From the NCBI GenBank assembly GCA_048976805.1, contig JBHGUR010000080.1, positions 1-51,719 of the forward strand: 51,719 nucleotides of DNA, in the 5' to 3' direction. Positions within the stretch are counted from its first letter, which is position 1; each line of letters starts with the position of its first letter. The notes under the pieces are model-generated. The model was not told the origin of the DNA, made no database searches, and saw only the letters and a program-made list of their open reading frames with translations. Source of the stretch: Ectobacillus sp048976805 (GTDB taxonomy: Bacteria > Bacillota > Bacilli > Bacillales > Bacillaceae_G). Below are positions 40,250 through 49,016 of the stretch, piece after piece. The position numbers and the translations under genes are program-made.

Positions 40250-40519
40250 ATGGAGGAAAGAGAACAACTGCACCGTATTCAAGGCTTAGCGAAGGAAATC
40301 ATCGAAATGTTATTGCAGGAATCCTTTTTTAATCAAAACACCCGCTTGAGAGGCTCAATTGAAAATTTAGCTAGCACAGTCGAAGCTTTAACAAAGATTC
40401 AACTAAATGAAGATAGAAACGCACAAGATACGCTGCGCTATTCTATTACAAAAATGCGCCTCGCCCGCAATGCAGTGAATGAGGAAAAAGAAGCTAAACG
40501 CGTGAAAAATCCAGCATAA
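40250..40519 (+). CDS. Hypothetical helical protein (89 aa)
   Basis: Not recognised. Soluble, predicted helical, with a heptad-like middle (LAKEIIEMLLQES, IENLASTVEALTKIQ) and a charged end. GGAGGGG lies 6 bases before the ATG at 40250. Own terminator; stands between the binding protein and the McrB-like gene without sharing a transcript. Confidence 0.6.
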   Translation: MEEREQLHRIQGLAKEIIEMLLQESFFNQNTRLRGSIENLASTVEALTKIQLNEDRNAQDTLRYSITKMRLARNAVNEEKEAKRVKNPA

Positions 40520-40547
40520 AACCTGACGCTATCGTCGGGTTTTTTTG
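40520..40547 (+). terminator. Terminator of the 89-aa gene
   Basis: AACCTGACG/CGTCGGGTT stem (one G-T pair), CTAT loop, T7 tail. Confidence 0.85.
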
Positions 40548-40608
40548 TTTCTATATGTTTATCGCTGTGCATACAATGATAAAAGCATTGCATAAGGAGG
40601 TTATAAAT

Positions 40609-42426
40609 GTGAAGCTCCAGCAAGCGCTCCATTCAAACTTGATAAAGAGATTGCAGCGCATGGTATTTGCGGGTGTAAGTGTTTCAAAAGAAAACCTCCC
40701 GGAAACGGATGCAGATTATTTCTATGTAAAATGTTTATCCCCGCTCCCAAAAGCGATTCAAGAAGCATTTCAAGGCAGTGAATTTATATTTCAGGCGCCG
40801 CGCATGAATAAACAAAATAAACAGGTACTTGCTTCCGTGTCAGGGCAGGAGGTCAGAAATCGGCTGCTTGTGTTTCGGCTTCGCTATTGGAATTCGCATC
40901 TGCAGGCAGAACTAATACGAATTGATAATAAAGAAGCTGCCCCGGCATATTACCTTATCCCTGTACCCTATTTGCAAAATGGCCAAACGAAAGAAACATT
41001 AGAACGGAAGCTAGGAAACGGCTATGTTTCTTTCTTACTTCCGAAGCATTCGCATGAATTGGGTGTGCCAAAATTTATATGGTGTGACGGCAGGTTGTAC
41101 GGAAATTTAGCGCTGCGCTCGTCGGTTAGTTCAATCATATATTGGGAGCAACAAAAAGAAGTGCGCTATATCGATATCGATGATTGGGAATCGTACGTCG
41201 ATATAAGTGTAGATGACCAACTATACTTCGTTGGCGAGGATAAATATCAACAATTGCTAAAAAAAATGGAGGAGGCGGGAAAGCGGCTAACGGCGCCTTT
41301 AAAAGCGCCAGAAAAACCGAATCAGATTAAGACGAGTGAAAAAGAATTTCAGTTTTTGCAATCCGTACATCAAAAGATTTTGGAAAAGGGGTTATATATT
41401 GATGAAACTGACATTTACAATTTTCATGTTTGTGTAAAAACAAATCCGATAACAATTGTAGGAGGAATGCCGGGGATTGGGAAATCACAGTTTGTTCAGG
41501 CATACGCAGAAGCGCTAGGCCTTAACTACGGCAATGAACTTCTATGGATCTCTGTATCTCCATCCTTCCAAGAGCCGCAAGATCTATTGGGATATTTGCA
41601 TCCGAATGGAACATACATGGAAAGCGAAACGGGATTTGTCCGTTTTCTCATTCATGCCTCAAATCATCCCGATCAACTGCATATGGTCGTATTTGACGAG
41701 ATGAATGTATCCTATATTGAACATTGGTTTACTTCATTTTTATCCCTATTGGAACTAGAGGAAGGAAAACGGGAGCTGTCACTTTATAAAGCTCAAGATG
41801 AATTACAGCTGCAAATTCCGCCTACAGTCCCAATTGGAAATAATATTATTTTTGTGGGAACAGTGAATTTTGATGATACGACAAAAGAATTATCTGATAG
41901 ACTATTGGACCGGGTGAATATGATGACATTAAAAAAGCTGTCATTTCGCGAAGCTACTTTTATGCAGCCAACAAATAAGGAAGCTGCGGTCTCTGTCTTA
42001 AGCACGGAATTTCGGCGGCAATGGACAAATTATCACCCAGCTCTGTCTGTTTTTACAGAGGAAGAAATAGAGCTATTAGATCTTCTTCATGAAATGCTGC
42101 AAGAACATGATCCAACAAAGGGAGTTTCATTCCGAACGGTAGTAAATATCGCCTCGTATTTAGATAATATACCCAGATGTGAGGATGGATTGCTGATTAG
42201 TAGAGAAGAAGCATTGGATTTGCAAATTAAGCAACGCATATTGACAAAAATACGCGGAATGGAAACTGTAATTGGCGACCTTCTTGACGAAGGAAACAAA
42301 CGGGGGAAATCTATTATTCAATTGTTGCAATCACCGCCGGCCACAGAAGTATCTGCTTTTACGCATAGCATTGCTTATTTAAAGAAGAAGGCTCGTGAAT
42401 TGGAGCTTTACGGCTATGCAAAATAG
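40609..42426 (+). CDS. McrB-like AAA+ NTPase of a type IV restriction-like system
   Basis: 605 residues. Residues 1-240 form an N-terminal region I do not recognise (the place of the target-recognition domain in McrB proteins). The AAA+ domain has Walker A GGMPGIGKSQ (285-294), Walker B MVVFDEMN (359-366), sensor VNFDDTTKELSDR (419-431) and an arginine-finger-like LLDR. In McrB the corresponding motif is MNTADRS, so GTP versus ATP use is open. AAGGAGG with 8 bases spacing selects the GTG at 40609. Overlaps the nuclease gene by 11 bases. Expected to form a hexameric motor that activates the partner nuclease. Confidence 0.8.
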   Translation: MKLQQALHSNLIKRLQRMVFAGVSVSKENLPETDADYFYVKCLSPLPKAIQEAFQGSEFIFQAPRMNKQNKQVLASVSGQEVRNRLLVFRLRYWNSHLQAELIRIDNKEAAPAYYLIPVPYLQNGQTKETLERKLGNGYVSFLLPKHSHELGVPKFIWCDGRLYGNLALRSSVSSIIYWEQQKEVRYIDIDDWESYVDISVDDQLYFVGEDKYQQLLKKMEEAGKRLTAPLKAPEKPNQIKTSEKEFQFLQSVHQKILEKGLYIDETDIYNFHVCVKTNPITIVGGMPGIGKSQFVQAYAEALGLNYGNELLWISVSPSFQEPQDLLGYLHPNGTYMESETGFVRFLIHASNHPDQLHMVVFDEMNVSYIEHWFTSFLSLLELEEGKRELSLYKAQDELQLQIPPTVPIGNNIIFVGTVNFDDTTKELSDRLLDRVNMMTLKKLSFREATFMQPTNKEAAVSVLSTEFRRQWTNYHPALSVFTEEEIELLDLLHEMLQEHDPTKGVSFRTVVNIASYLDNIPRCEDGLLISREEALDLQIKQRILTKIRGMETVIGDLLDEGNKRGKSIIQLLQSPPATEVSAFTHSIAYLKKKARELELYGYAK

Positions 42427-44275
42427 AATGCTCTATTCGACTGAAATTGCCGGCGAGAACGATAAGCTTCCTTTTGTTTTGCAGCTCATTATCGGAAATG
42501 GGGGAAAAGGGGAAATTGTTCCATTAGGGAAGCTATGCAAATCATTGGATAAGATTTCAGAATGTATTTATGATGTGCAAGAGCTGAAACCATTGCGCCT
42601 GCAGCTTCAAAGCGAACAGGATGAACATGTTATATTTGTATGGAATAAGGTATATGAAGGAAAAAAGACAGATGTAGAATGGAAATACGAGCTGAATACA
42701 AAAAAACGTATCGTCCTGTTATATGAACATGGGAAAACGGATTATATCTATCCGTGGAGATGTGGATTATATCACTTTGAAGTACAAATTGCTGAACAAT
42801 GTTATTATGGTGCTTTTCGTATCACTCCAAAAAATTTTTATGATGATCAACTTGCCTTAATCCAGCAAAAAGTACAGTCCATATTTGCAAGTCTTCTTAT
42901 AGACCGCGGGCATTATAAAAAAACATTTTCTTTATTTGCTGATTTAGACGATTATTCATATATACACACAATTAGGTGGATGATTAAAAAGATCGTTTTA
43001 ATAAAGCAGCTATATGCTAGACTTGAAAAGGAGGGACAGTATAAATCCATATACAGATTAGAGCAGCGCTGCCGAAAATACACAGACTGGAGTGCTAAGA
43101 AAAATGATATATATGAAGCGAGGGGGCAGGAGAAGCATTGGAATCGCCGCGTGATAGAAACACATAACAATTGGGCTAACCAATATATAAAATATAAGAC
43201 AAAACGGCTTGTGCAGCTTGTAAATACGCTTATGCTGTTTTTACGGGAAAATCTTGAAAAGCTGGAACAGATGGCAGAAAGCAGCTATCGTGAAAAGCAA
43301 GCTGTTCAGGAAATTTTGCAAACGATTGAAAAGAATGGTTCTGTAACAGAACGCGATAAGCAAAAGTATCGCAATATTCAGCTTTTAAAGGACACAGATG
43401 TCAAAAAAATAACAGTGAAAAAACAAGAATATAAAGTATTATACGAAATTATGAAGGAGTGGCTCTTCTGGTTGTCCGCGCTGCTACGCTCTCCTTTTTG
43501 GAGCAATATTTCGGAAAATGCAAATGTACGCCCAGCTGAAATAAGGCCAATTCACCGCCAACTGCTTTCCGTGCTGGAAGCATCGGATAAAAAAGGCAAT
43601 TATGCCGCATTAGAATCGATGTTTCTATTTGTATACAAGCCGACCTTTATGATTTATGAATATTATGTATATTTTGAGCTCATTTCTATTTTAGAGAATC
43701 TTGGTTTTTCTGCGCCTACTCCGATCCGCGAGCAGGTGCAAAAATACTTTTATCTCGACGGATTGCATGATGGGACGACGATTGTTTTAGAAAAGGATGA
43801 TATTTGTCTCCATGTTGTCTTTAATGAACTAATAGAAACACATCCTATCATTGCTTTAAGTAAAGGAAGCCATTTTTATAATGGAGAGGATACAAAAAAG
43901 CCGGATATTCGCATTGATTATTACCGTAAAATAGAGAAAGGCTATGCGTATCAATCATCCATTATTGTAGAGGTAAAATACAGCCCTATGTATAATATTT
44001 TTCAGCCAATCGGCAATACAAAAGCAACTGAGCAGATGTATAAGTATTGGTCTATTAAATATGTATCAGAACAAGAAGGAAAGAGAGTATTTCAAAGGCG
44101 CGCGATTTATGAGGTGGTATGTGTTTATCCAGGAAGTCAAGTACATGCGAAAAAAATAGAAGCTGGTTGCGGGATGTTTTTGCAATTTTATCCTTATAAG
44201 ACCAAGCAGGGCGTTGAGAAGCTCGCAGGTCAAAACCAGTTTGTCCAGCTTTTTCAGGAATGGCTCGGGTGGTAG
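42416..44275 (+). CDS. DUF2357/McrC-like protein with PD-(D/E)xK nuclease
   Basis: 619 residues. N-terminal DUF2357-like region (LQSEQDEHVIFVWNKVYEGK, RCGLYHFEVQI), a long helical middle (residues 140-370) with many Lys, Glu and Tyr, and a C-terminal nuclease with KPDIRID (D497) and SIIVEVKY (E519-x-K521). That D...ExK pattern and the McrB-like neighbour identify it as the cleaving subunit. The ATG at 42416 overlaps the upstream stop by 11 bases; ATG 42428 is an alternative. Whether it cuts modified DNA, other DNA or RNA is not known. Confidence 0.78.
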   Translation: MQNRMLYSTEIAGENDKLPFVLQLIIGNGGKGEIVPLGKLCKSLDKISECIYDVQELKPLRLQLQSEQDEHVIFVWNKVYEGKKTDVEWKYELNTKKRIVLLYEHGKTDYIYPWRCGLYHFEVQIAEQCYYGAFRITPKNFYDDQLALIQQKVQSIFASLLIDRGHYKKTFSLFADLDDYSYIHTIRWMIKKIVLIKQLYARLEKEGQYKSIYRLEQRCRKYTDWSAKKNDIYEARGQEKHWNRRVIETHNNWANQYIKYKTKRLVQLVNTLMLFLRENLEKLEQMAESSYREKQAVQEILQTIEKNGSVTERDKQKYRNIQLLKDTDVKKITVKKQEYKVLYEIMKEWLFWLSALLRSPFWSNISENANVRPAEIRPIHRQLLSVLEASDKKGNYAALESMFLFVYKPTFMIYEYYVYFELISILENLGFSAPTPIREQVQKYFYLDGLHDGTTIVLEKDDICLHVVFNELIETHPIIALSKGSHFYNGEDTKKPDIRIDYYRKIEKGYAYQSSIIVEVKYSPMYNIFQPIGNTKATEQMYKYWSIKYVSEQEGKRVFQRRAIYEVVCVYPGSQVHAKKIEAGCGMFLQFYPYKTKQGVEKLAGQNQFVQLFQEWLGW

Positions 44276-44630
44276 CAGGGGGGCTATCCTTTTTTAGCAG
44301 ATCTTATAATTTCATTTACTGTAATATAGACAATATTCAATTATTTGACTCAACTAAACCAATCTTGAATTTGGTGTTATAAGAAAGCTTGATGTATCTG
44401 TTAAGCATAACTGTTTATGGAAAAAAAAGGCGATGAGGCCTGAGGCGAAAAAGTTTTTCAGTCTTAGTAATAAAGGGAATTTATTAATTATTACGAAAAT
44501 AAATATAAAGAAATATGTTTTTATTGGATTTTTATACATTTAGTAGGTATTATATAATTATGAAAACGCTATCAAAAATGAGTGGTTTGCACTGATTCGG
44601 TAAATTGAGAGAGGAGGAAGGCGGGGGAGT
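44276..44630. other. Control region before the GNAT gene
   Basis: No gene. It holds a -10-like TATAAT at 44553 and the cre-like box at 44561. The first 250 bases are AT-rich with no clear structure and no T-tract terminator for the nuclease gene. Confidence 0.5.
44561..44574 (+). promoter_or_regulatory. cre-like site at the GNAT promoter
   Basis: TGAAAACGCTATCA fits the CcpA consensus TGWAANCGNTNWCA at every fixed position. It starts 3 bases after TATAAT, so bound CcpA would cover the transcription start. Confidence 0.6.
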
Positions 44631-45236
44631 ATGTTCCAAAAAGTAAAAACGAAGGAAGAGCATTTTATATTTGAGCAATTATGGGGAGATTTTTGTGAAG
44701 AACGAAATTTAGCGTTTGTAGAACGCAATTTAAATCCTGCACGCTATCTTTTAATAGGCGAAGGGGAAAAATATATCGGGACAGTAGAATGCACGCAGTA
44801 TTTGCTGCCAGAGCAATCAAATGCGGAGTATTTCTACTCTTTCTCCAAAAATTCGGCTATAACGGGCTTAGAAAACAAAAGGATATATGAAATTGGAAAG
44901 TTGAGCATTGCAAGACAATACCGAGGACGCGGGCATTTTAAACGCCTTGCCGTCATATTATTCATTCATGCATTAGAGACAAAAGCAGATTGGTATATTG
45001 CCGTTTTAACAAAGAGAATGTATCTGTATTTGCAATTTTTAGGATTTCGGATTGAGCCTGTCGATAATGCGTTTCCTATTAGTGAAAAGGTAATCGGTGT
45101 TCCTGTTCGCATTAAAACATATGAGGCGTTAAGATATATGTACTCTATAAAGGATTTTCGAGATGTTATCGAAACGAACTCATATGCACAAAAACTTATA
45201 TACCAAAACTATAAAAATATTATGTTAACTAGATAA
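44631..45236 (+). CDS. GNAT-fold acyltransferase, possibly FeeM/autoinducer-synthase-like
   Basis: 201 residues. The acyl-CoA binding strand-loop is IYEIGKLSIARQYRGRGHFKR; after it come YIAVLTKRMYLYLQFLGFRI and a C-terminal helical tail. The protein is longer than simple GNATs. The E-x-G-K-L-x-I-x-x-x-x-R-G-x-G pattern recalls acyl-amino-acid synthase/autoinducer synthase relatives, but this is only suggestive. GAGGAGG upstream. cre-like box at its promoter. Confidence 0.65.
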   Translation: MFQKVKTKEEHFIFEQLWGDFCEERNLAFVERNLNPARYLLIGEGEKYIGTVECTQYLLPEQSNAEYFYSFSKNSAITGLENKRIYEIGKLSIARQYRGRGHFKRLAVILFIHALETKADWYIAVLTKRMYLYLQFLGFRIEPVDNAFPISEKVIGVPVRIKTYEALRYMYSIKDFRDVIETNSYAQKLIYQNYKNIMLTR

Positions 45237-45289
45237 TAAAGTTCCATATACGGTTTGTCAGAAATTTGTCACGAAATTATATAAGTTAT

Positions 45290-45332
45290 TGTGACTGGTA
45301 TCACAGTTTATTGTCCTTATTTCCCCTATTCT
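45290..45332 (+). promoter_or_regulatory. Fnr box and promoter of hcp
   Basis: TGTGACTGGTATCACA (45290-45305) is a perfect TGTGA-N6-TCACA Fnr site. TATTCT at 45327-45332 would be the -10, placing the site centre at about -41.5, the standard activator position. Predicts anaerobic induction. Confidence 0.75.
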
Positions 45333-45369
45333 AAATATGTAAAGATTAGCGGAGAGAGGGGCATTGTTA

Positions 45370-46656
45370 ATGTTTTGTTATCAATGTGAACAAACGCCTA
45401 CGGGCGGATGTAAAGTTATCGGGGTGTGCGGAAAGGACGAAACGATCGCAAGCTTGCAGGACACTATAATTTTTGCTTTAAAAGGGATTGCAGCCTACCG
45501 TACGCACGCGGCACAATTAGGATATACCGATCCATTTGTGGACGCAGTTACGCATGAAGCGTTATATATGACGCTCACAAATTCAAATTTTAACGAACAA
45601 GAGCATTTTGAAATGGCGATGAAGGTTGGGCAAGCGGCAATTCGTGTAATGGAACTGCTTGACAAAGCCCACACAGACCGTTTCGGCATTCCAGAACCGG
45701 TACAAATTAGCCAAAATAAAGTAGAAGGAAAAGCAATTGTCGTAACAGGACATAACCTATTTGCGTTAGAAGAGCTATTGAAGCAAACGGAAGGAAAAGG
45801 AATTAATATTTATACGCATTCCGAGATGCTTCCTGCCCACGGTTATCCGGCTTTGAAAAAATACCCGCATTTAAAAGGGAATATCGGAAAGGCTTGGTAT
45901 GACCAGCGCCGTTTATTTGAAAAGTTCCCAGGCGCCATTTTGGCCACGACAAACTGTGTAATGCCAATTAAAGGAAGCTATGCAGATCGCTTCTTTTCAT
46001 ATGATGTAGCAGGTCTTGAAGGAGTGCGCAAAATTGAAAATAATGATTTCACTCCTTTAATTGAGAAAGCGTTGGAACTTCCAGAAGCGAACATGGAATC
46101 TGACGAGAAGTTATCTACCGGCTTCCATCACGAAACAGTATTATCTATCGCTCCGGAAATTATCGAAGCTGTTCAACAAGGGAAAATTAAACGCTTTTTC
46201 GTCATTGCTGGCTGCGATGCTCCTGGAAAAGGCGGAGAATACTATAGGGAACTTGCAACGTCTTTACCGCCGGAAACGGTTATTTTAACAACATCATGCG
46301 GAAAATTCCGTTTTAATGATGTCGACTATGGATTCGTACCTGGTACGAATATCCCGCGTTATGTAGACTTGGGACAATGCAATAACTCAATTTCGACTAT
46401 TAAGATTGCAGCTGCGTTGGCAGAAGCGTTCAATTGTGAAGTGAATGAATTGCCTGTAAGCATTGTTCTTTCATGGTTTGAGCAGAAGGCTGTTGCGATT
46501 TTACTTGGCTTGTTCAGTCTTGGTATTCAAGATATTCGCATTGGTCCAAAACCGCCGGAATTTATTTCTCCAGGCGTTCTTCAAGTGCTGCAAGAGCAAT
46601 TTGCTTTAAAGCTGATTACAACTGCAGAAGAGGATATGGCAGTAATGTTGTCGTAG
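45370..46656 (+). CDS. hcp: Hydroxylamine reductase / hybrid-cluster protein, short class
   Basis: 428 residues. The N-terminal cluster ligands are MFCYQCEQTPTGGCKVIGVC (C3, C6, C14, C20). Hybrid-cluster ligands appear in TTNCVMP, IAGCDAPGKGGEYYRE and TTSCGKFRF, and the end has the typical WFEQKAVAILLGLFSLGIQD. It is shorter than the ~550-residue class I/II proteins, lacking the segment after the first cysteines, as in class III Hcp. Reduces NO/hydroxylamine under anoxic stress. The ATG at 45370 is preferred over the TTG at 45364. Preceded by an Fnr site. Confidence 0.93.
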   Translation: MFCYQCEQTPTGGCKVIGVCGKDETIASLQDTIIFALKGIAAYRTHAAQLGYTDPFVDAVTHEALYMTLTNSNFNEQEHFEMAMKVGQAAIRVMELLDKAHTDRFGIPEPVQISQNKVEGKAIVVTGHNLFALEELLKQTEGKGINIYTHSEMLPAHGYPALKKYPHLKGNIGKAWYDQRRLFEKFPGAILATTNCVMPIKGSYADRFFSYDVAGLEGVRKIENNDFTPLIEKALELPEANMESDEKLSTGFHHETVLSIAPEIIEAVQQGKIKRFFVIAGCDAPGKGGEYYRELATSLPPETVILTTSCGKFRFNDVDYGFVPGTNIPRYVDLGQCNNSISTIKIAAALAEAFNCEVNELPVSIVLSWFEQKAVAILLGLFSLGIQDIRIGPKPPEFISPGVLQVLQEQFALKLITTAEEDMAVMLS

Positions 46657-46669
46657 TATTTTTTAGAAA

Positions 46670-46704
46670 AGGCTGTTCGGGATTATTCCTAACAGCTTTT
46701 TTTT
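46670..46704 (+). terminator. hcp terminator
   Basis: GGCTGTT-c-GG/CC-t-AACAGC hairpin with T8 tail. Confidence 0.85.
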
Positions 46705-46727
46705 ATGGGCGGAAAGGGAGAAAATGT

Positions 46728-47054
46728 ATGAGCGTAGCTATATGCTTTGAGCGAAGGGGCAGGAATAGTTTTATTTATAACAAATGTCAAAAAAAATTCA
46801 ATCTGAATGAAATAACGCTGCAGACAGATGGGATGGTTGTTGCTACAAAGCAAATACTGGATAGTGCCCAGCAAGTATCGACATCTATAAATGAAATTGC
46901 AGTTACTGCAAAAGAAAATTCTACAACTACACAAAATATTGCGGCCTCTGCTGAGGAGCAGCTTGCTTCAATGGAAGAAATCAGTGCGTCAGCGGAAGCG
47001 TTGTCCCGTATGGCGGAGGAATTGCAAGAAATGATTGGGACATTCCGGGTATAG
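46728..47054 (+). pseudogene. C-terminal fragment of a methyl-accepting chemotaxis protein
   Basis: From about 46840 the frame encodes the last part of an MCP signalling domain: ILDSAQQVSTSINEIAVTAK, then QNIAASAEEQLASMEEISAS and the typical end EELQEMIGTFRV. The preceding 36 residues (MSVAICFERRGRNSFIYNKC...) match no MCP part. Sensor, membrane helices, HAMP and the hairpin tip are missing. A weak GGGAG precedes the ATG at 46728, so a short fusion product is not excluded. Most likely a deletion remnant. Confidence 0.8.
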
Positions 47055-47111
47055 TAATAAGGCTATGCTTGAAATTGAAGCAGAAGCCTCCCCTCCCCTC
47101 CCCAAAATGGC

Positions 47112-47162
47112 AAAAAGGGGCTGACCCAAAACGCTAACGCATTTTGCGGTCAGCTCCTTTTT
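47112..47162 (-). terminator. Terminator of the OppA-like gene
   Basis: 15-bp stem AAAAAGGGGCTGACC/GGTCAGCTCCTTTTT with a 21-base loop, U-tract on the minus strand; also able to stop plus-strand transcripts. Confidence 0.85.
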
Positions 47163-47170
47163 GTATATAT

Positions 47171-48808
47171 TTATTCAATATAAGCCCATTTATAAGAATA
47201 GTCGCCTCCGACAGGATGGTAGTACACATTTTTTACATATGGCTTAGTGATAAATGCGCGTCCGCGTTGATAAATCGGGCTGATAACCGCATCATTAAAC
47301 AAAATTTTTTCCGCTTCCAACAATGCATCAAATCGGGCTTTTTCATCAGTGGCAAGGATAGTTTTGGCATCGTTAATCAGTTTATCGTATTGCGGATTTG
47401 AATAGGATGAGTTATTATTTGCACTGTTAGAAGTGAAAATATCCAGGTAGGAGACAGCATCTAAATAATCTGCGCCCCAGCCATCCAGAGATATATCATA
47501 TTGTTGTTTACTTACAAGCTCTAGCTTTTGTTTAAACGGCTGCTGTTTAATATTGATTGTTAGACCTTCTAAATTCTTTTCGATTTGCTCTTTCAAATAT
47601 TCGCCGACCTTTTTAGATGTTTCTGTATCAAAATTCAATAGTTCAAGGGTTACATTGTCTTGTCCAATTTCCTTTTTCGCTTGCGCCCATAGCTCTTGCG
47701 CTTTTTTAGGGTTTGTTTTATTAAAATCTCCATTGATTTTGCGGAAGTCCTTCCCGTCAGGGCTTGTTACAAAATCGGTTGGCACAAAGAAATAAGCCGG
47801 TTTCGAACCGTTATTTAAAATCACGCTGGTCATCGCTTTTTTATCAATAGCTAAATCGATTGCTTTCCGTGCATTCACGTTCTTTAAAACAGGGTTTTGC
47901 TGATTCATTCTTAGATAGAAAATGGTCGCTTCCGGCGCCGTTTGAAATTCAGGATTATTTTTATATTTATCTACAAATTCAGCCGATAAATTAACTTGAT
48001 CTACTTGCCCGCTTTCATATAGATTTACAGCGGCAGAAACGTCTTTTACGATGTTAAAATTAATTTCCTTCAATTTAACCGTTTTTGCATCCCAATACGA
48101 ATCGTTTTTCTTAAACTGAAAGCTTTCACTATGTTTCCAATCGCTTAAAACAAAAGGTCCATTATATAGAGTAGTTGCCGCTTCAAGGCCGAATTTATCT
48201 CCTTGTGCTGTCACAAATTTCTCACTTAACGGAAAAAACGACGGAAATGTAGTAAGCGCAATAAATGTGCTTTCCGGCATCGGAGACTCCAATTCTACAA
48301 TCAGCGTTTTATCATCTGGCGCTTTTACCCCAAGTGTATCGATAGGAGCTTTGTTTTCATTTATTTTTTGGGCATTTTTGACGTAATACATAATGTAAGC
48401 ATATTCAGCTCCGACTTTCGGGTCTACAAGCCGCTGCCATGCGTAAACAAAATCCTTCGCCGTAACCGGATCGCCGTTTGACCATTTTGCCTCCCGCAAT
48501 TTAAACGTATATGTTTTGTTGTCGTCGCTTACACTATAGGATTCTGCCATGCCCGGAATCGGTTTATTATCTTTGTCAAGGCGGTATAACCCTTCCATTG
48601 TATTAACCATGTTCCGAAAAGCGATTGCGTCTGTTGCTTTTGTTGTGTCCATCGTTGGAATTTCATCTGTTTCGATTAAATTTAACACCTGCTCCTTCTT
48701 TTTAGACGAAGCTACATTGTCCTTTTTCTCATCCTTGCCGGCACAACCGCTTACAACAAGAGAAGCGGCTAGGGCGGGAGAAAGGAGAGTAATTAGCTGT
48801 TTCTTCAT
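47171..48808 (-). CDS. Oligopeptide ABC transporter substrate-binding lipoprotein, OppA family
   Basis: 545 residues. Signal peptide with lipobox VVSGC, then the family 5 binding-protein fold: LNLIETDEIPTMDTTKATD, FVYAWQRLVDP (the SBP_bac_5 signature) and WGADYLDAVSYLDIF. Captures peptides outside the cell, for nutrition or peptide signalling. AGGAGG upstream. No permease or ATPase genes are adjacent, so it depends on a transporter encoded elsewhere. Confidence 0.92.
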   Translation of the reverse strand: MKKQLITLLSPALAASLVVSGCAGKDEKKDNVASSKKKEQVLNLIETDEIPTMDTTKATDAIAFRNMVNTMEGLYRLDKDNKPIPGMAESYSVSDDNKTYTFKLREAKWSNGDPVTAKDFVYAWQRLVDPKVGAEYAYIMYYVKNAQKINENKAPIDTLGVKAPDDKTLIVELESPMPESTFIALTTFPSFFPLSEKFVTAQGDKFGLEAATTLYNGPFVLSDWKHSESFQFKKNDSYWDAKTVKLKEINFNIVKDVSAAVNLYESGQVDQVNLSAEFVDKYKNNPEFQTAPEATIFYLRMNQQNPVLKNVNARKAIDLAIDKKAMTSVILNNGSKPAYFFVPTDFVTSPDGKDFRKINGDFNKTNPKKAQELWAQAKKEIGQDNVTLELLNFDTETSKKVGEYLKEQIEKNLEGLTINIKQQPFKQKLELVSKQQYDISLDGWGADYLDAVSYLDIFTSNSANNNSSYSNPQYDKLINDAKTILATDEKARFDALLEAEKILFNDAVISPIYQRGRAFITKPYVKNVYYHPVGGDYSYKWAYIE

Positions 48809-48968
48809 ACTGCATTCCTCCTATGTATTTTTGTGAAATAATGTTTTGTTTTGTGTGTAAAACGTATAAATAGTAATAAATGCAAAGAAATATGCACACT
48901 TCTTGTTGGGTTTAGTATAAATAAGATAAGGGAAATTATGCACGTATAGGGATGGGGAAATAAAAAAG

Positions 48969-49007
48969 GTGCACGAGCAAAGGAGGGGGGATCCTTTGCT
49001 CATGCAC
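48969..49007 (-). terminator. racA terminator
   Basis: 16-bp stem (48969-48984 with 48992-49007, one mismatch) and A6 run giving a minus-strand U-tract. Confidence 0.9.
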
Positions 49008-49016
49008 TCGGGGGCA

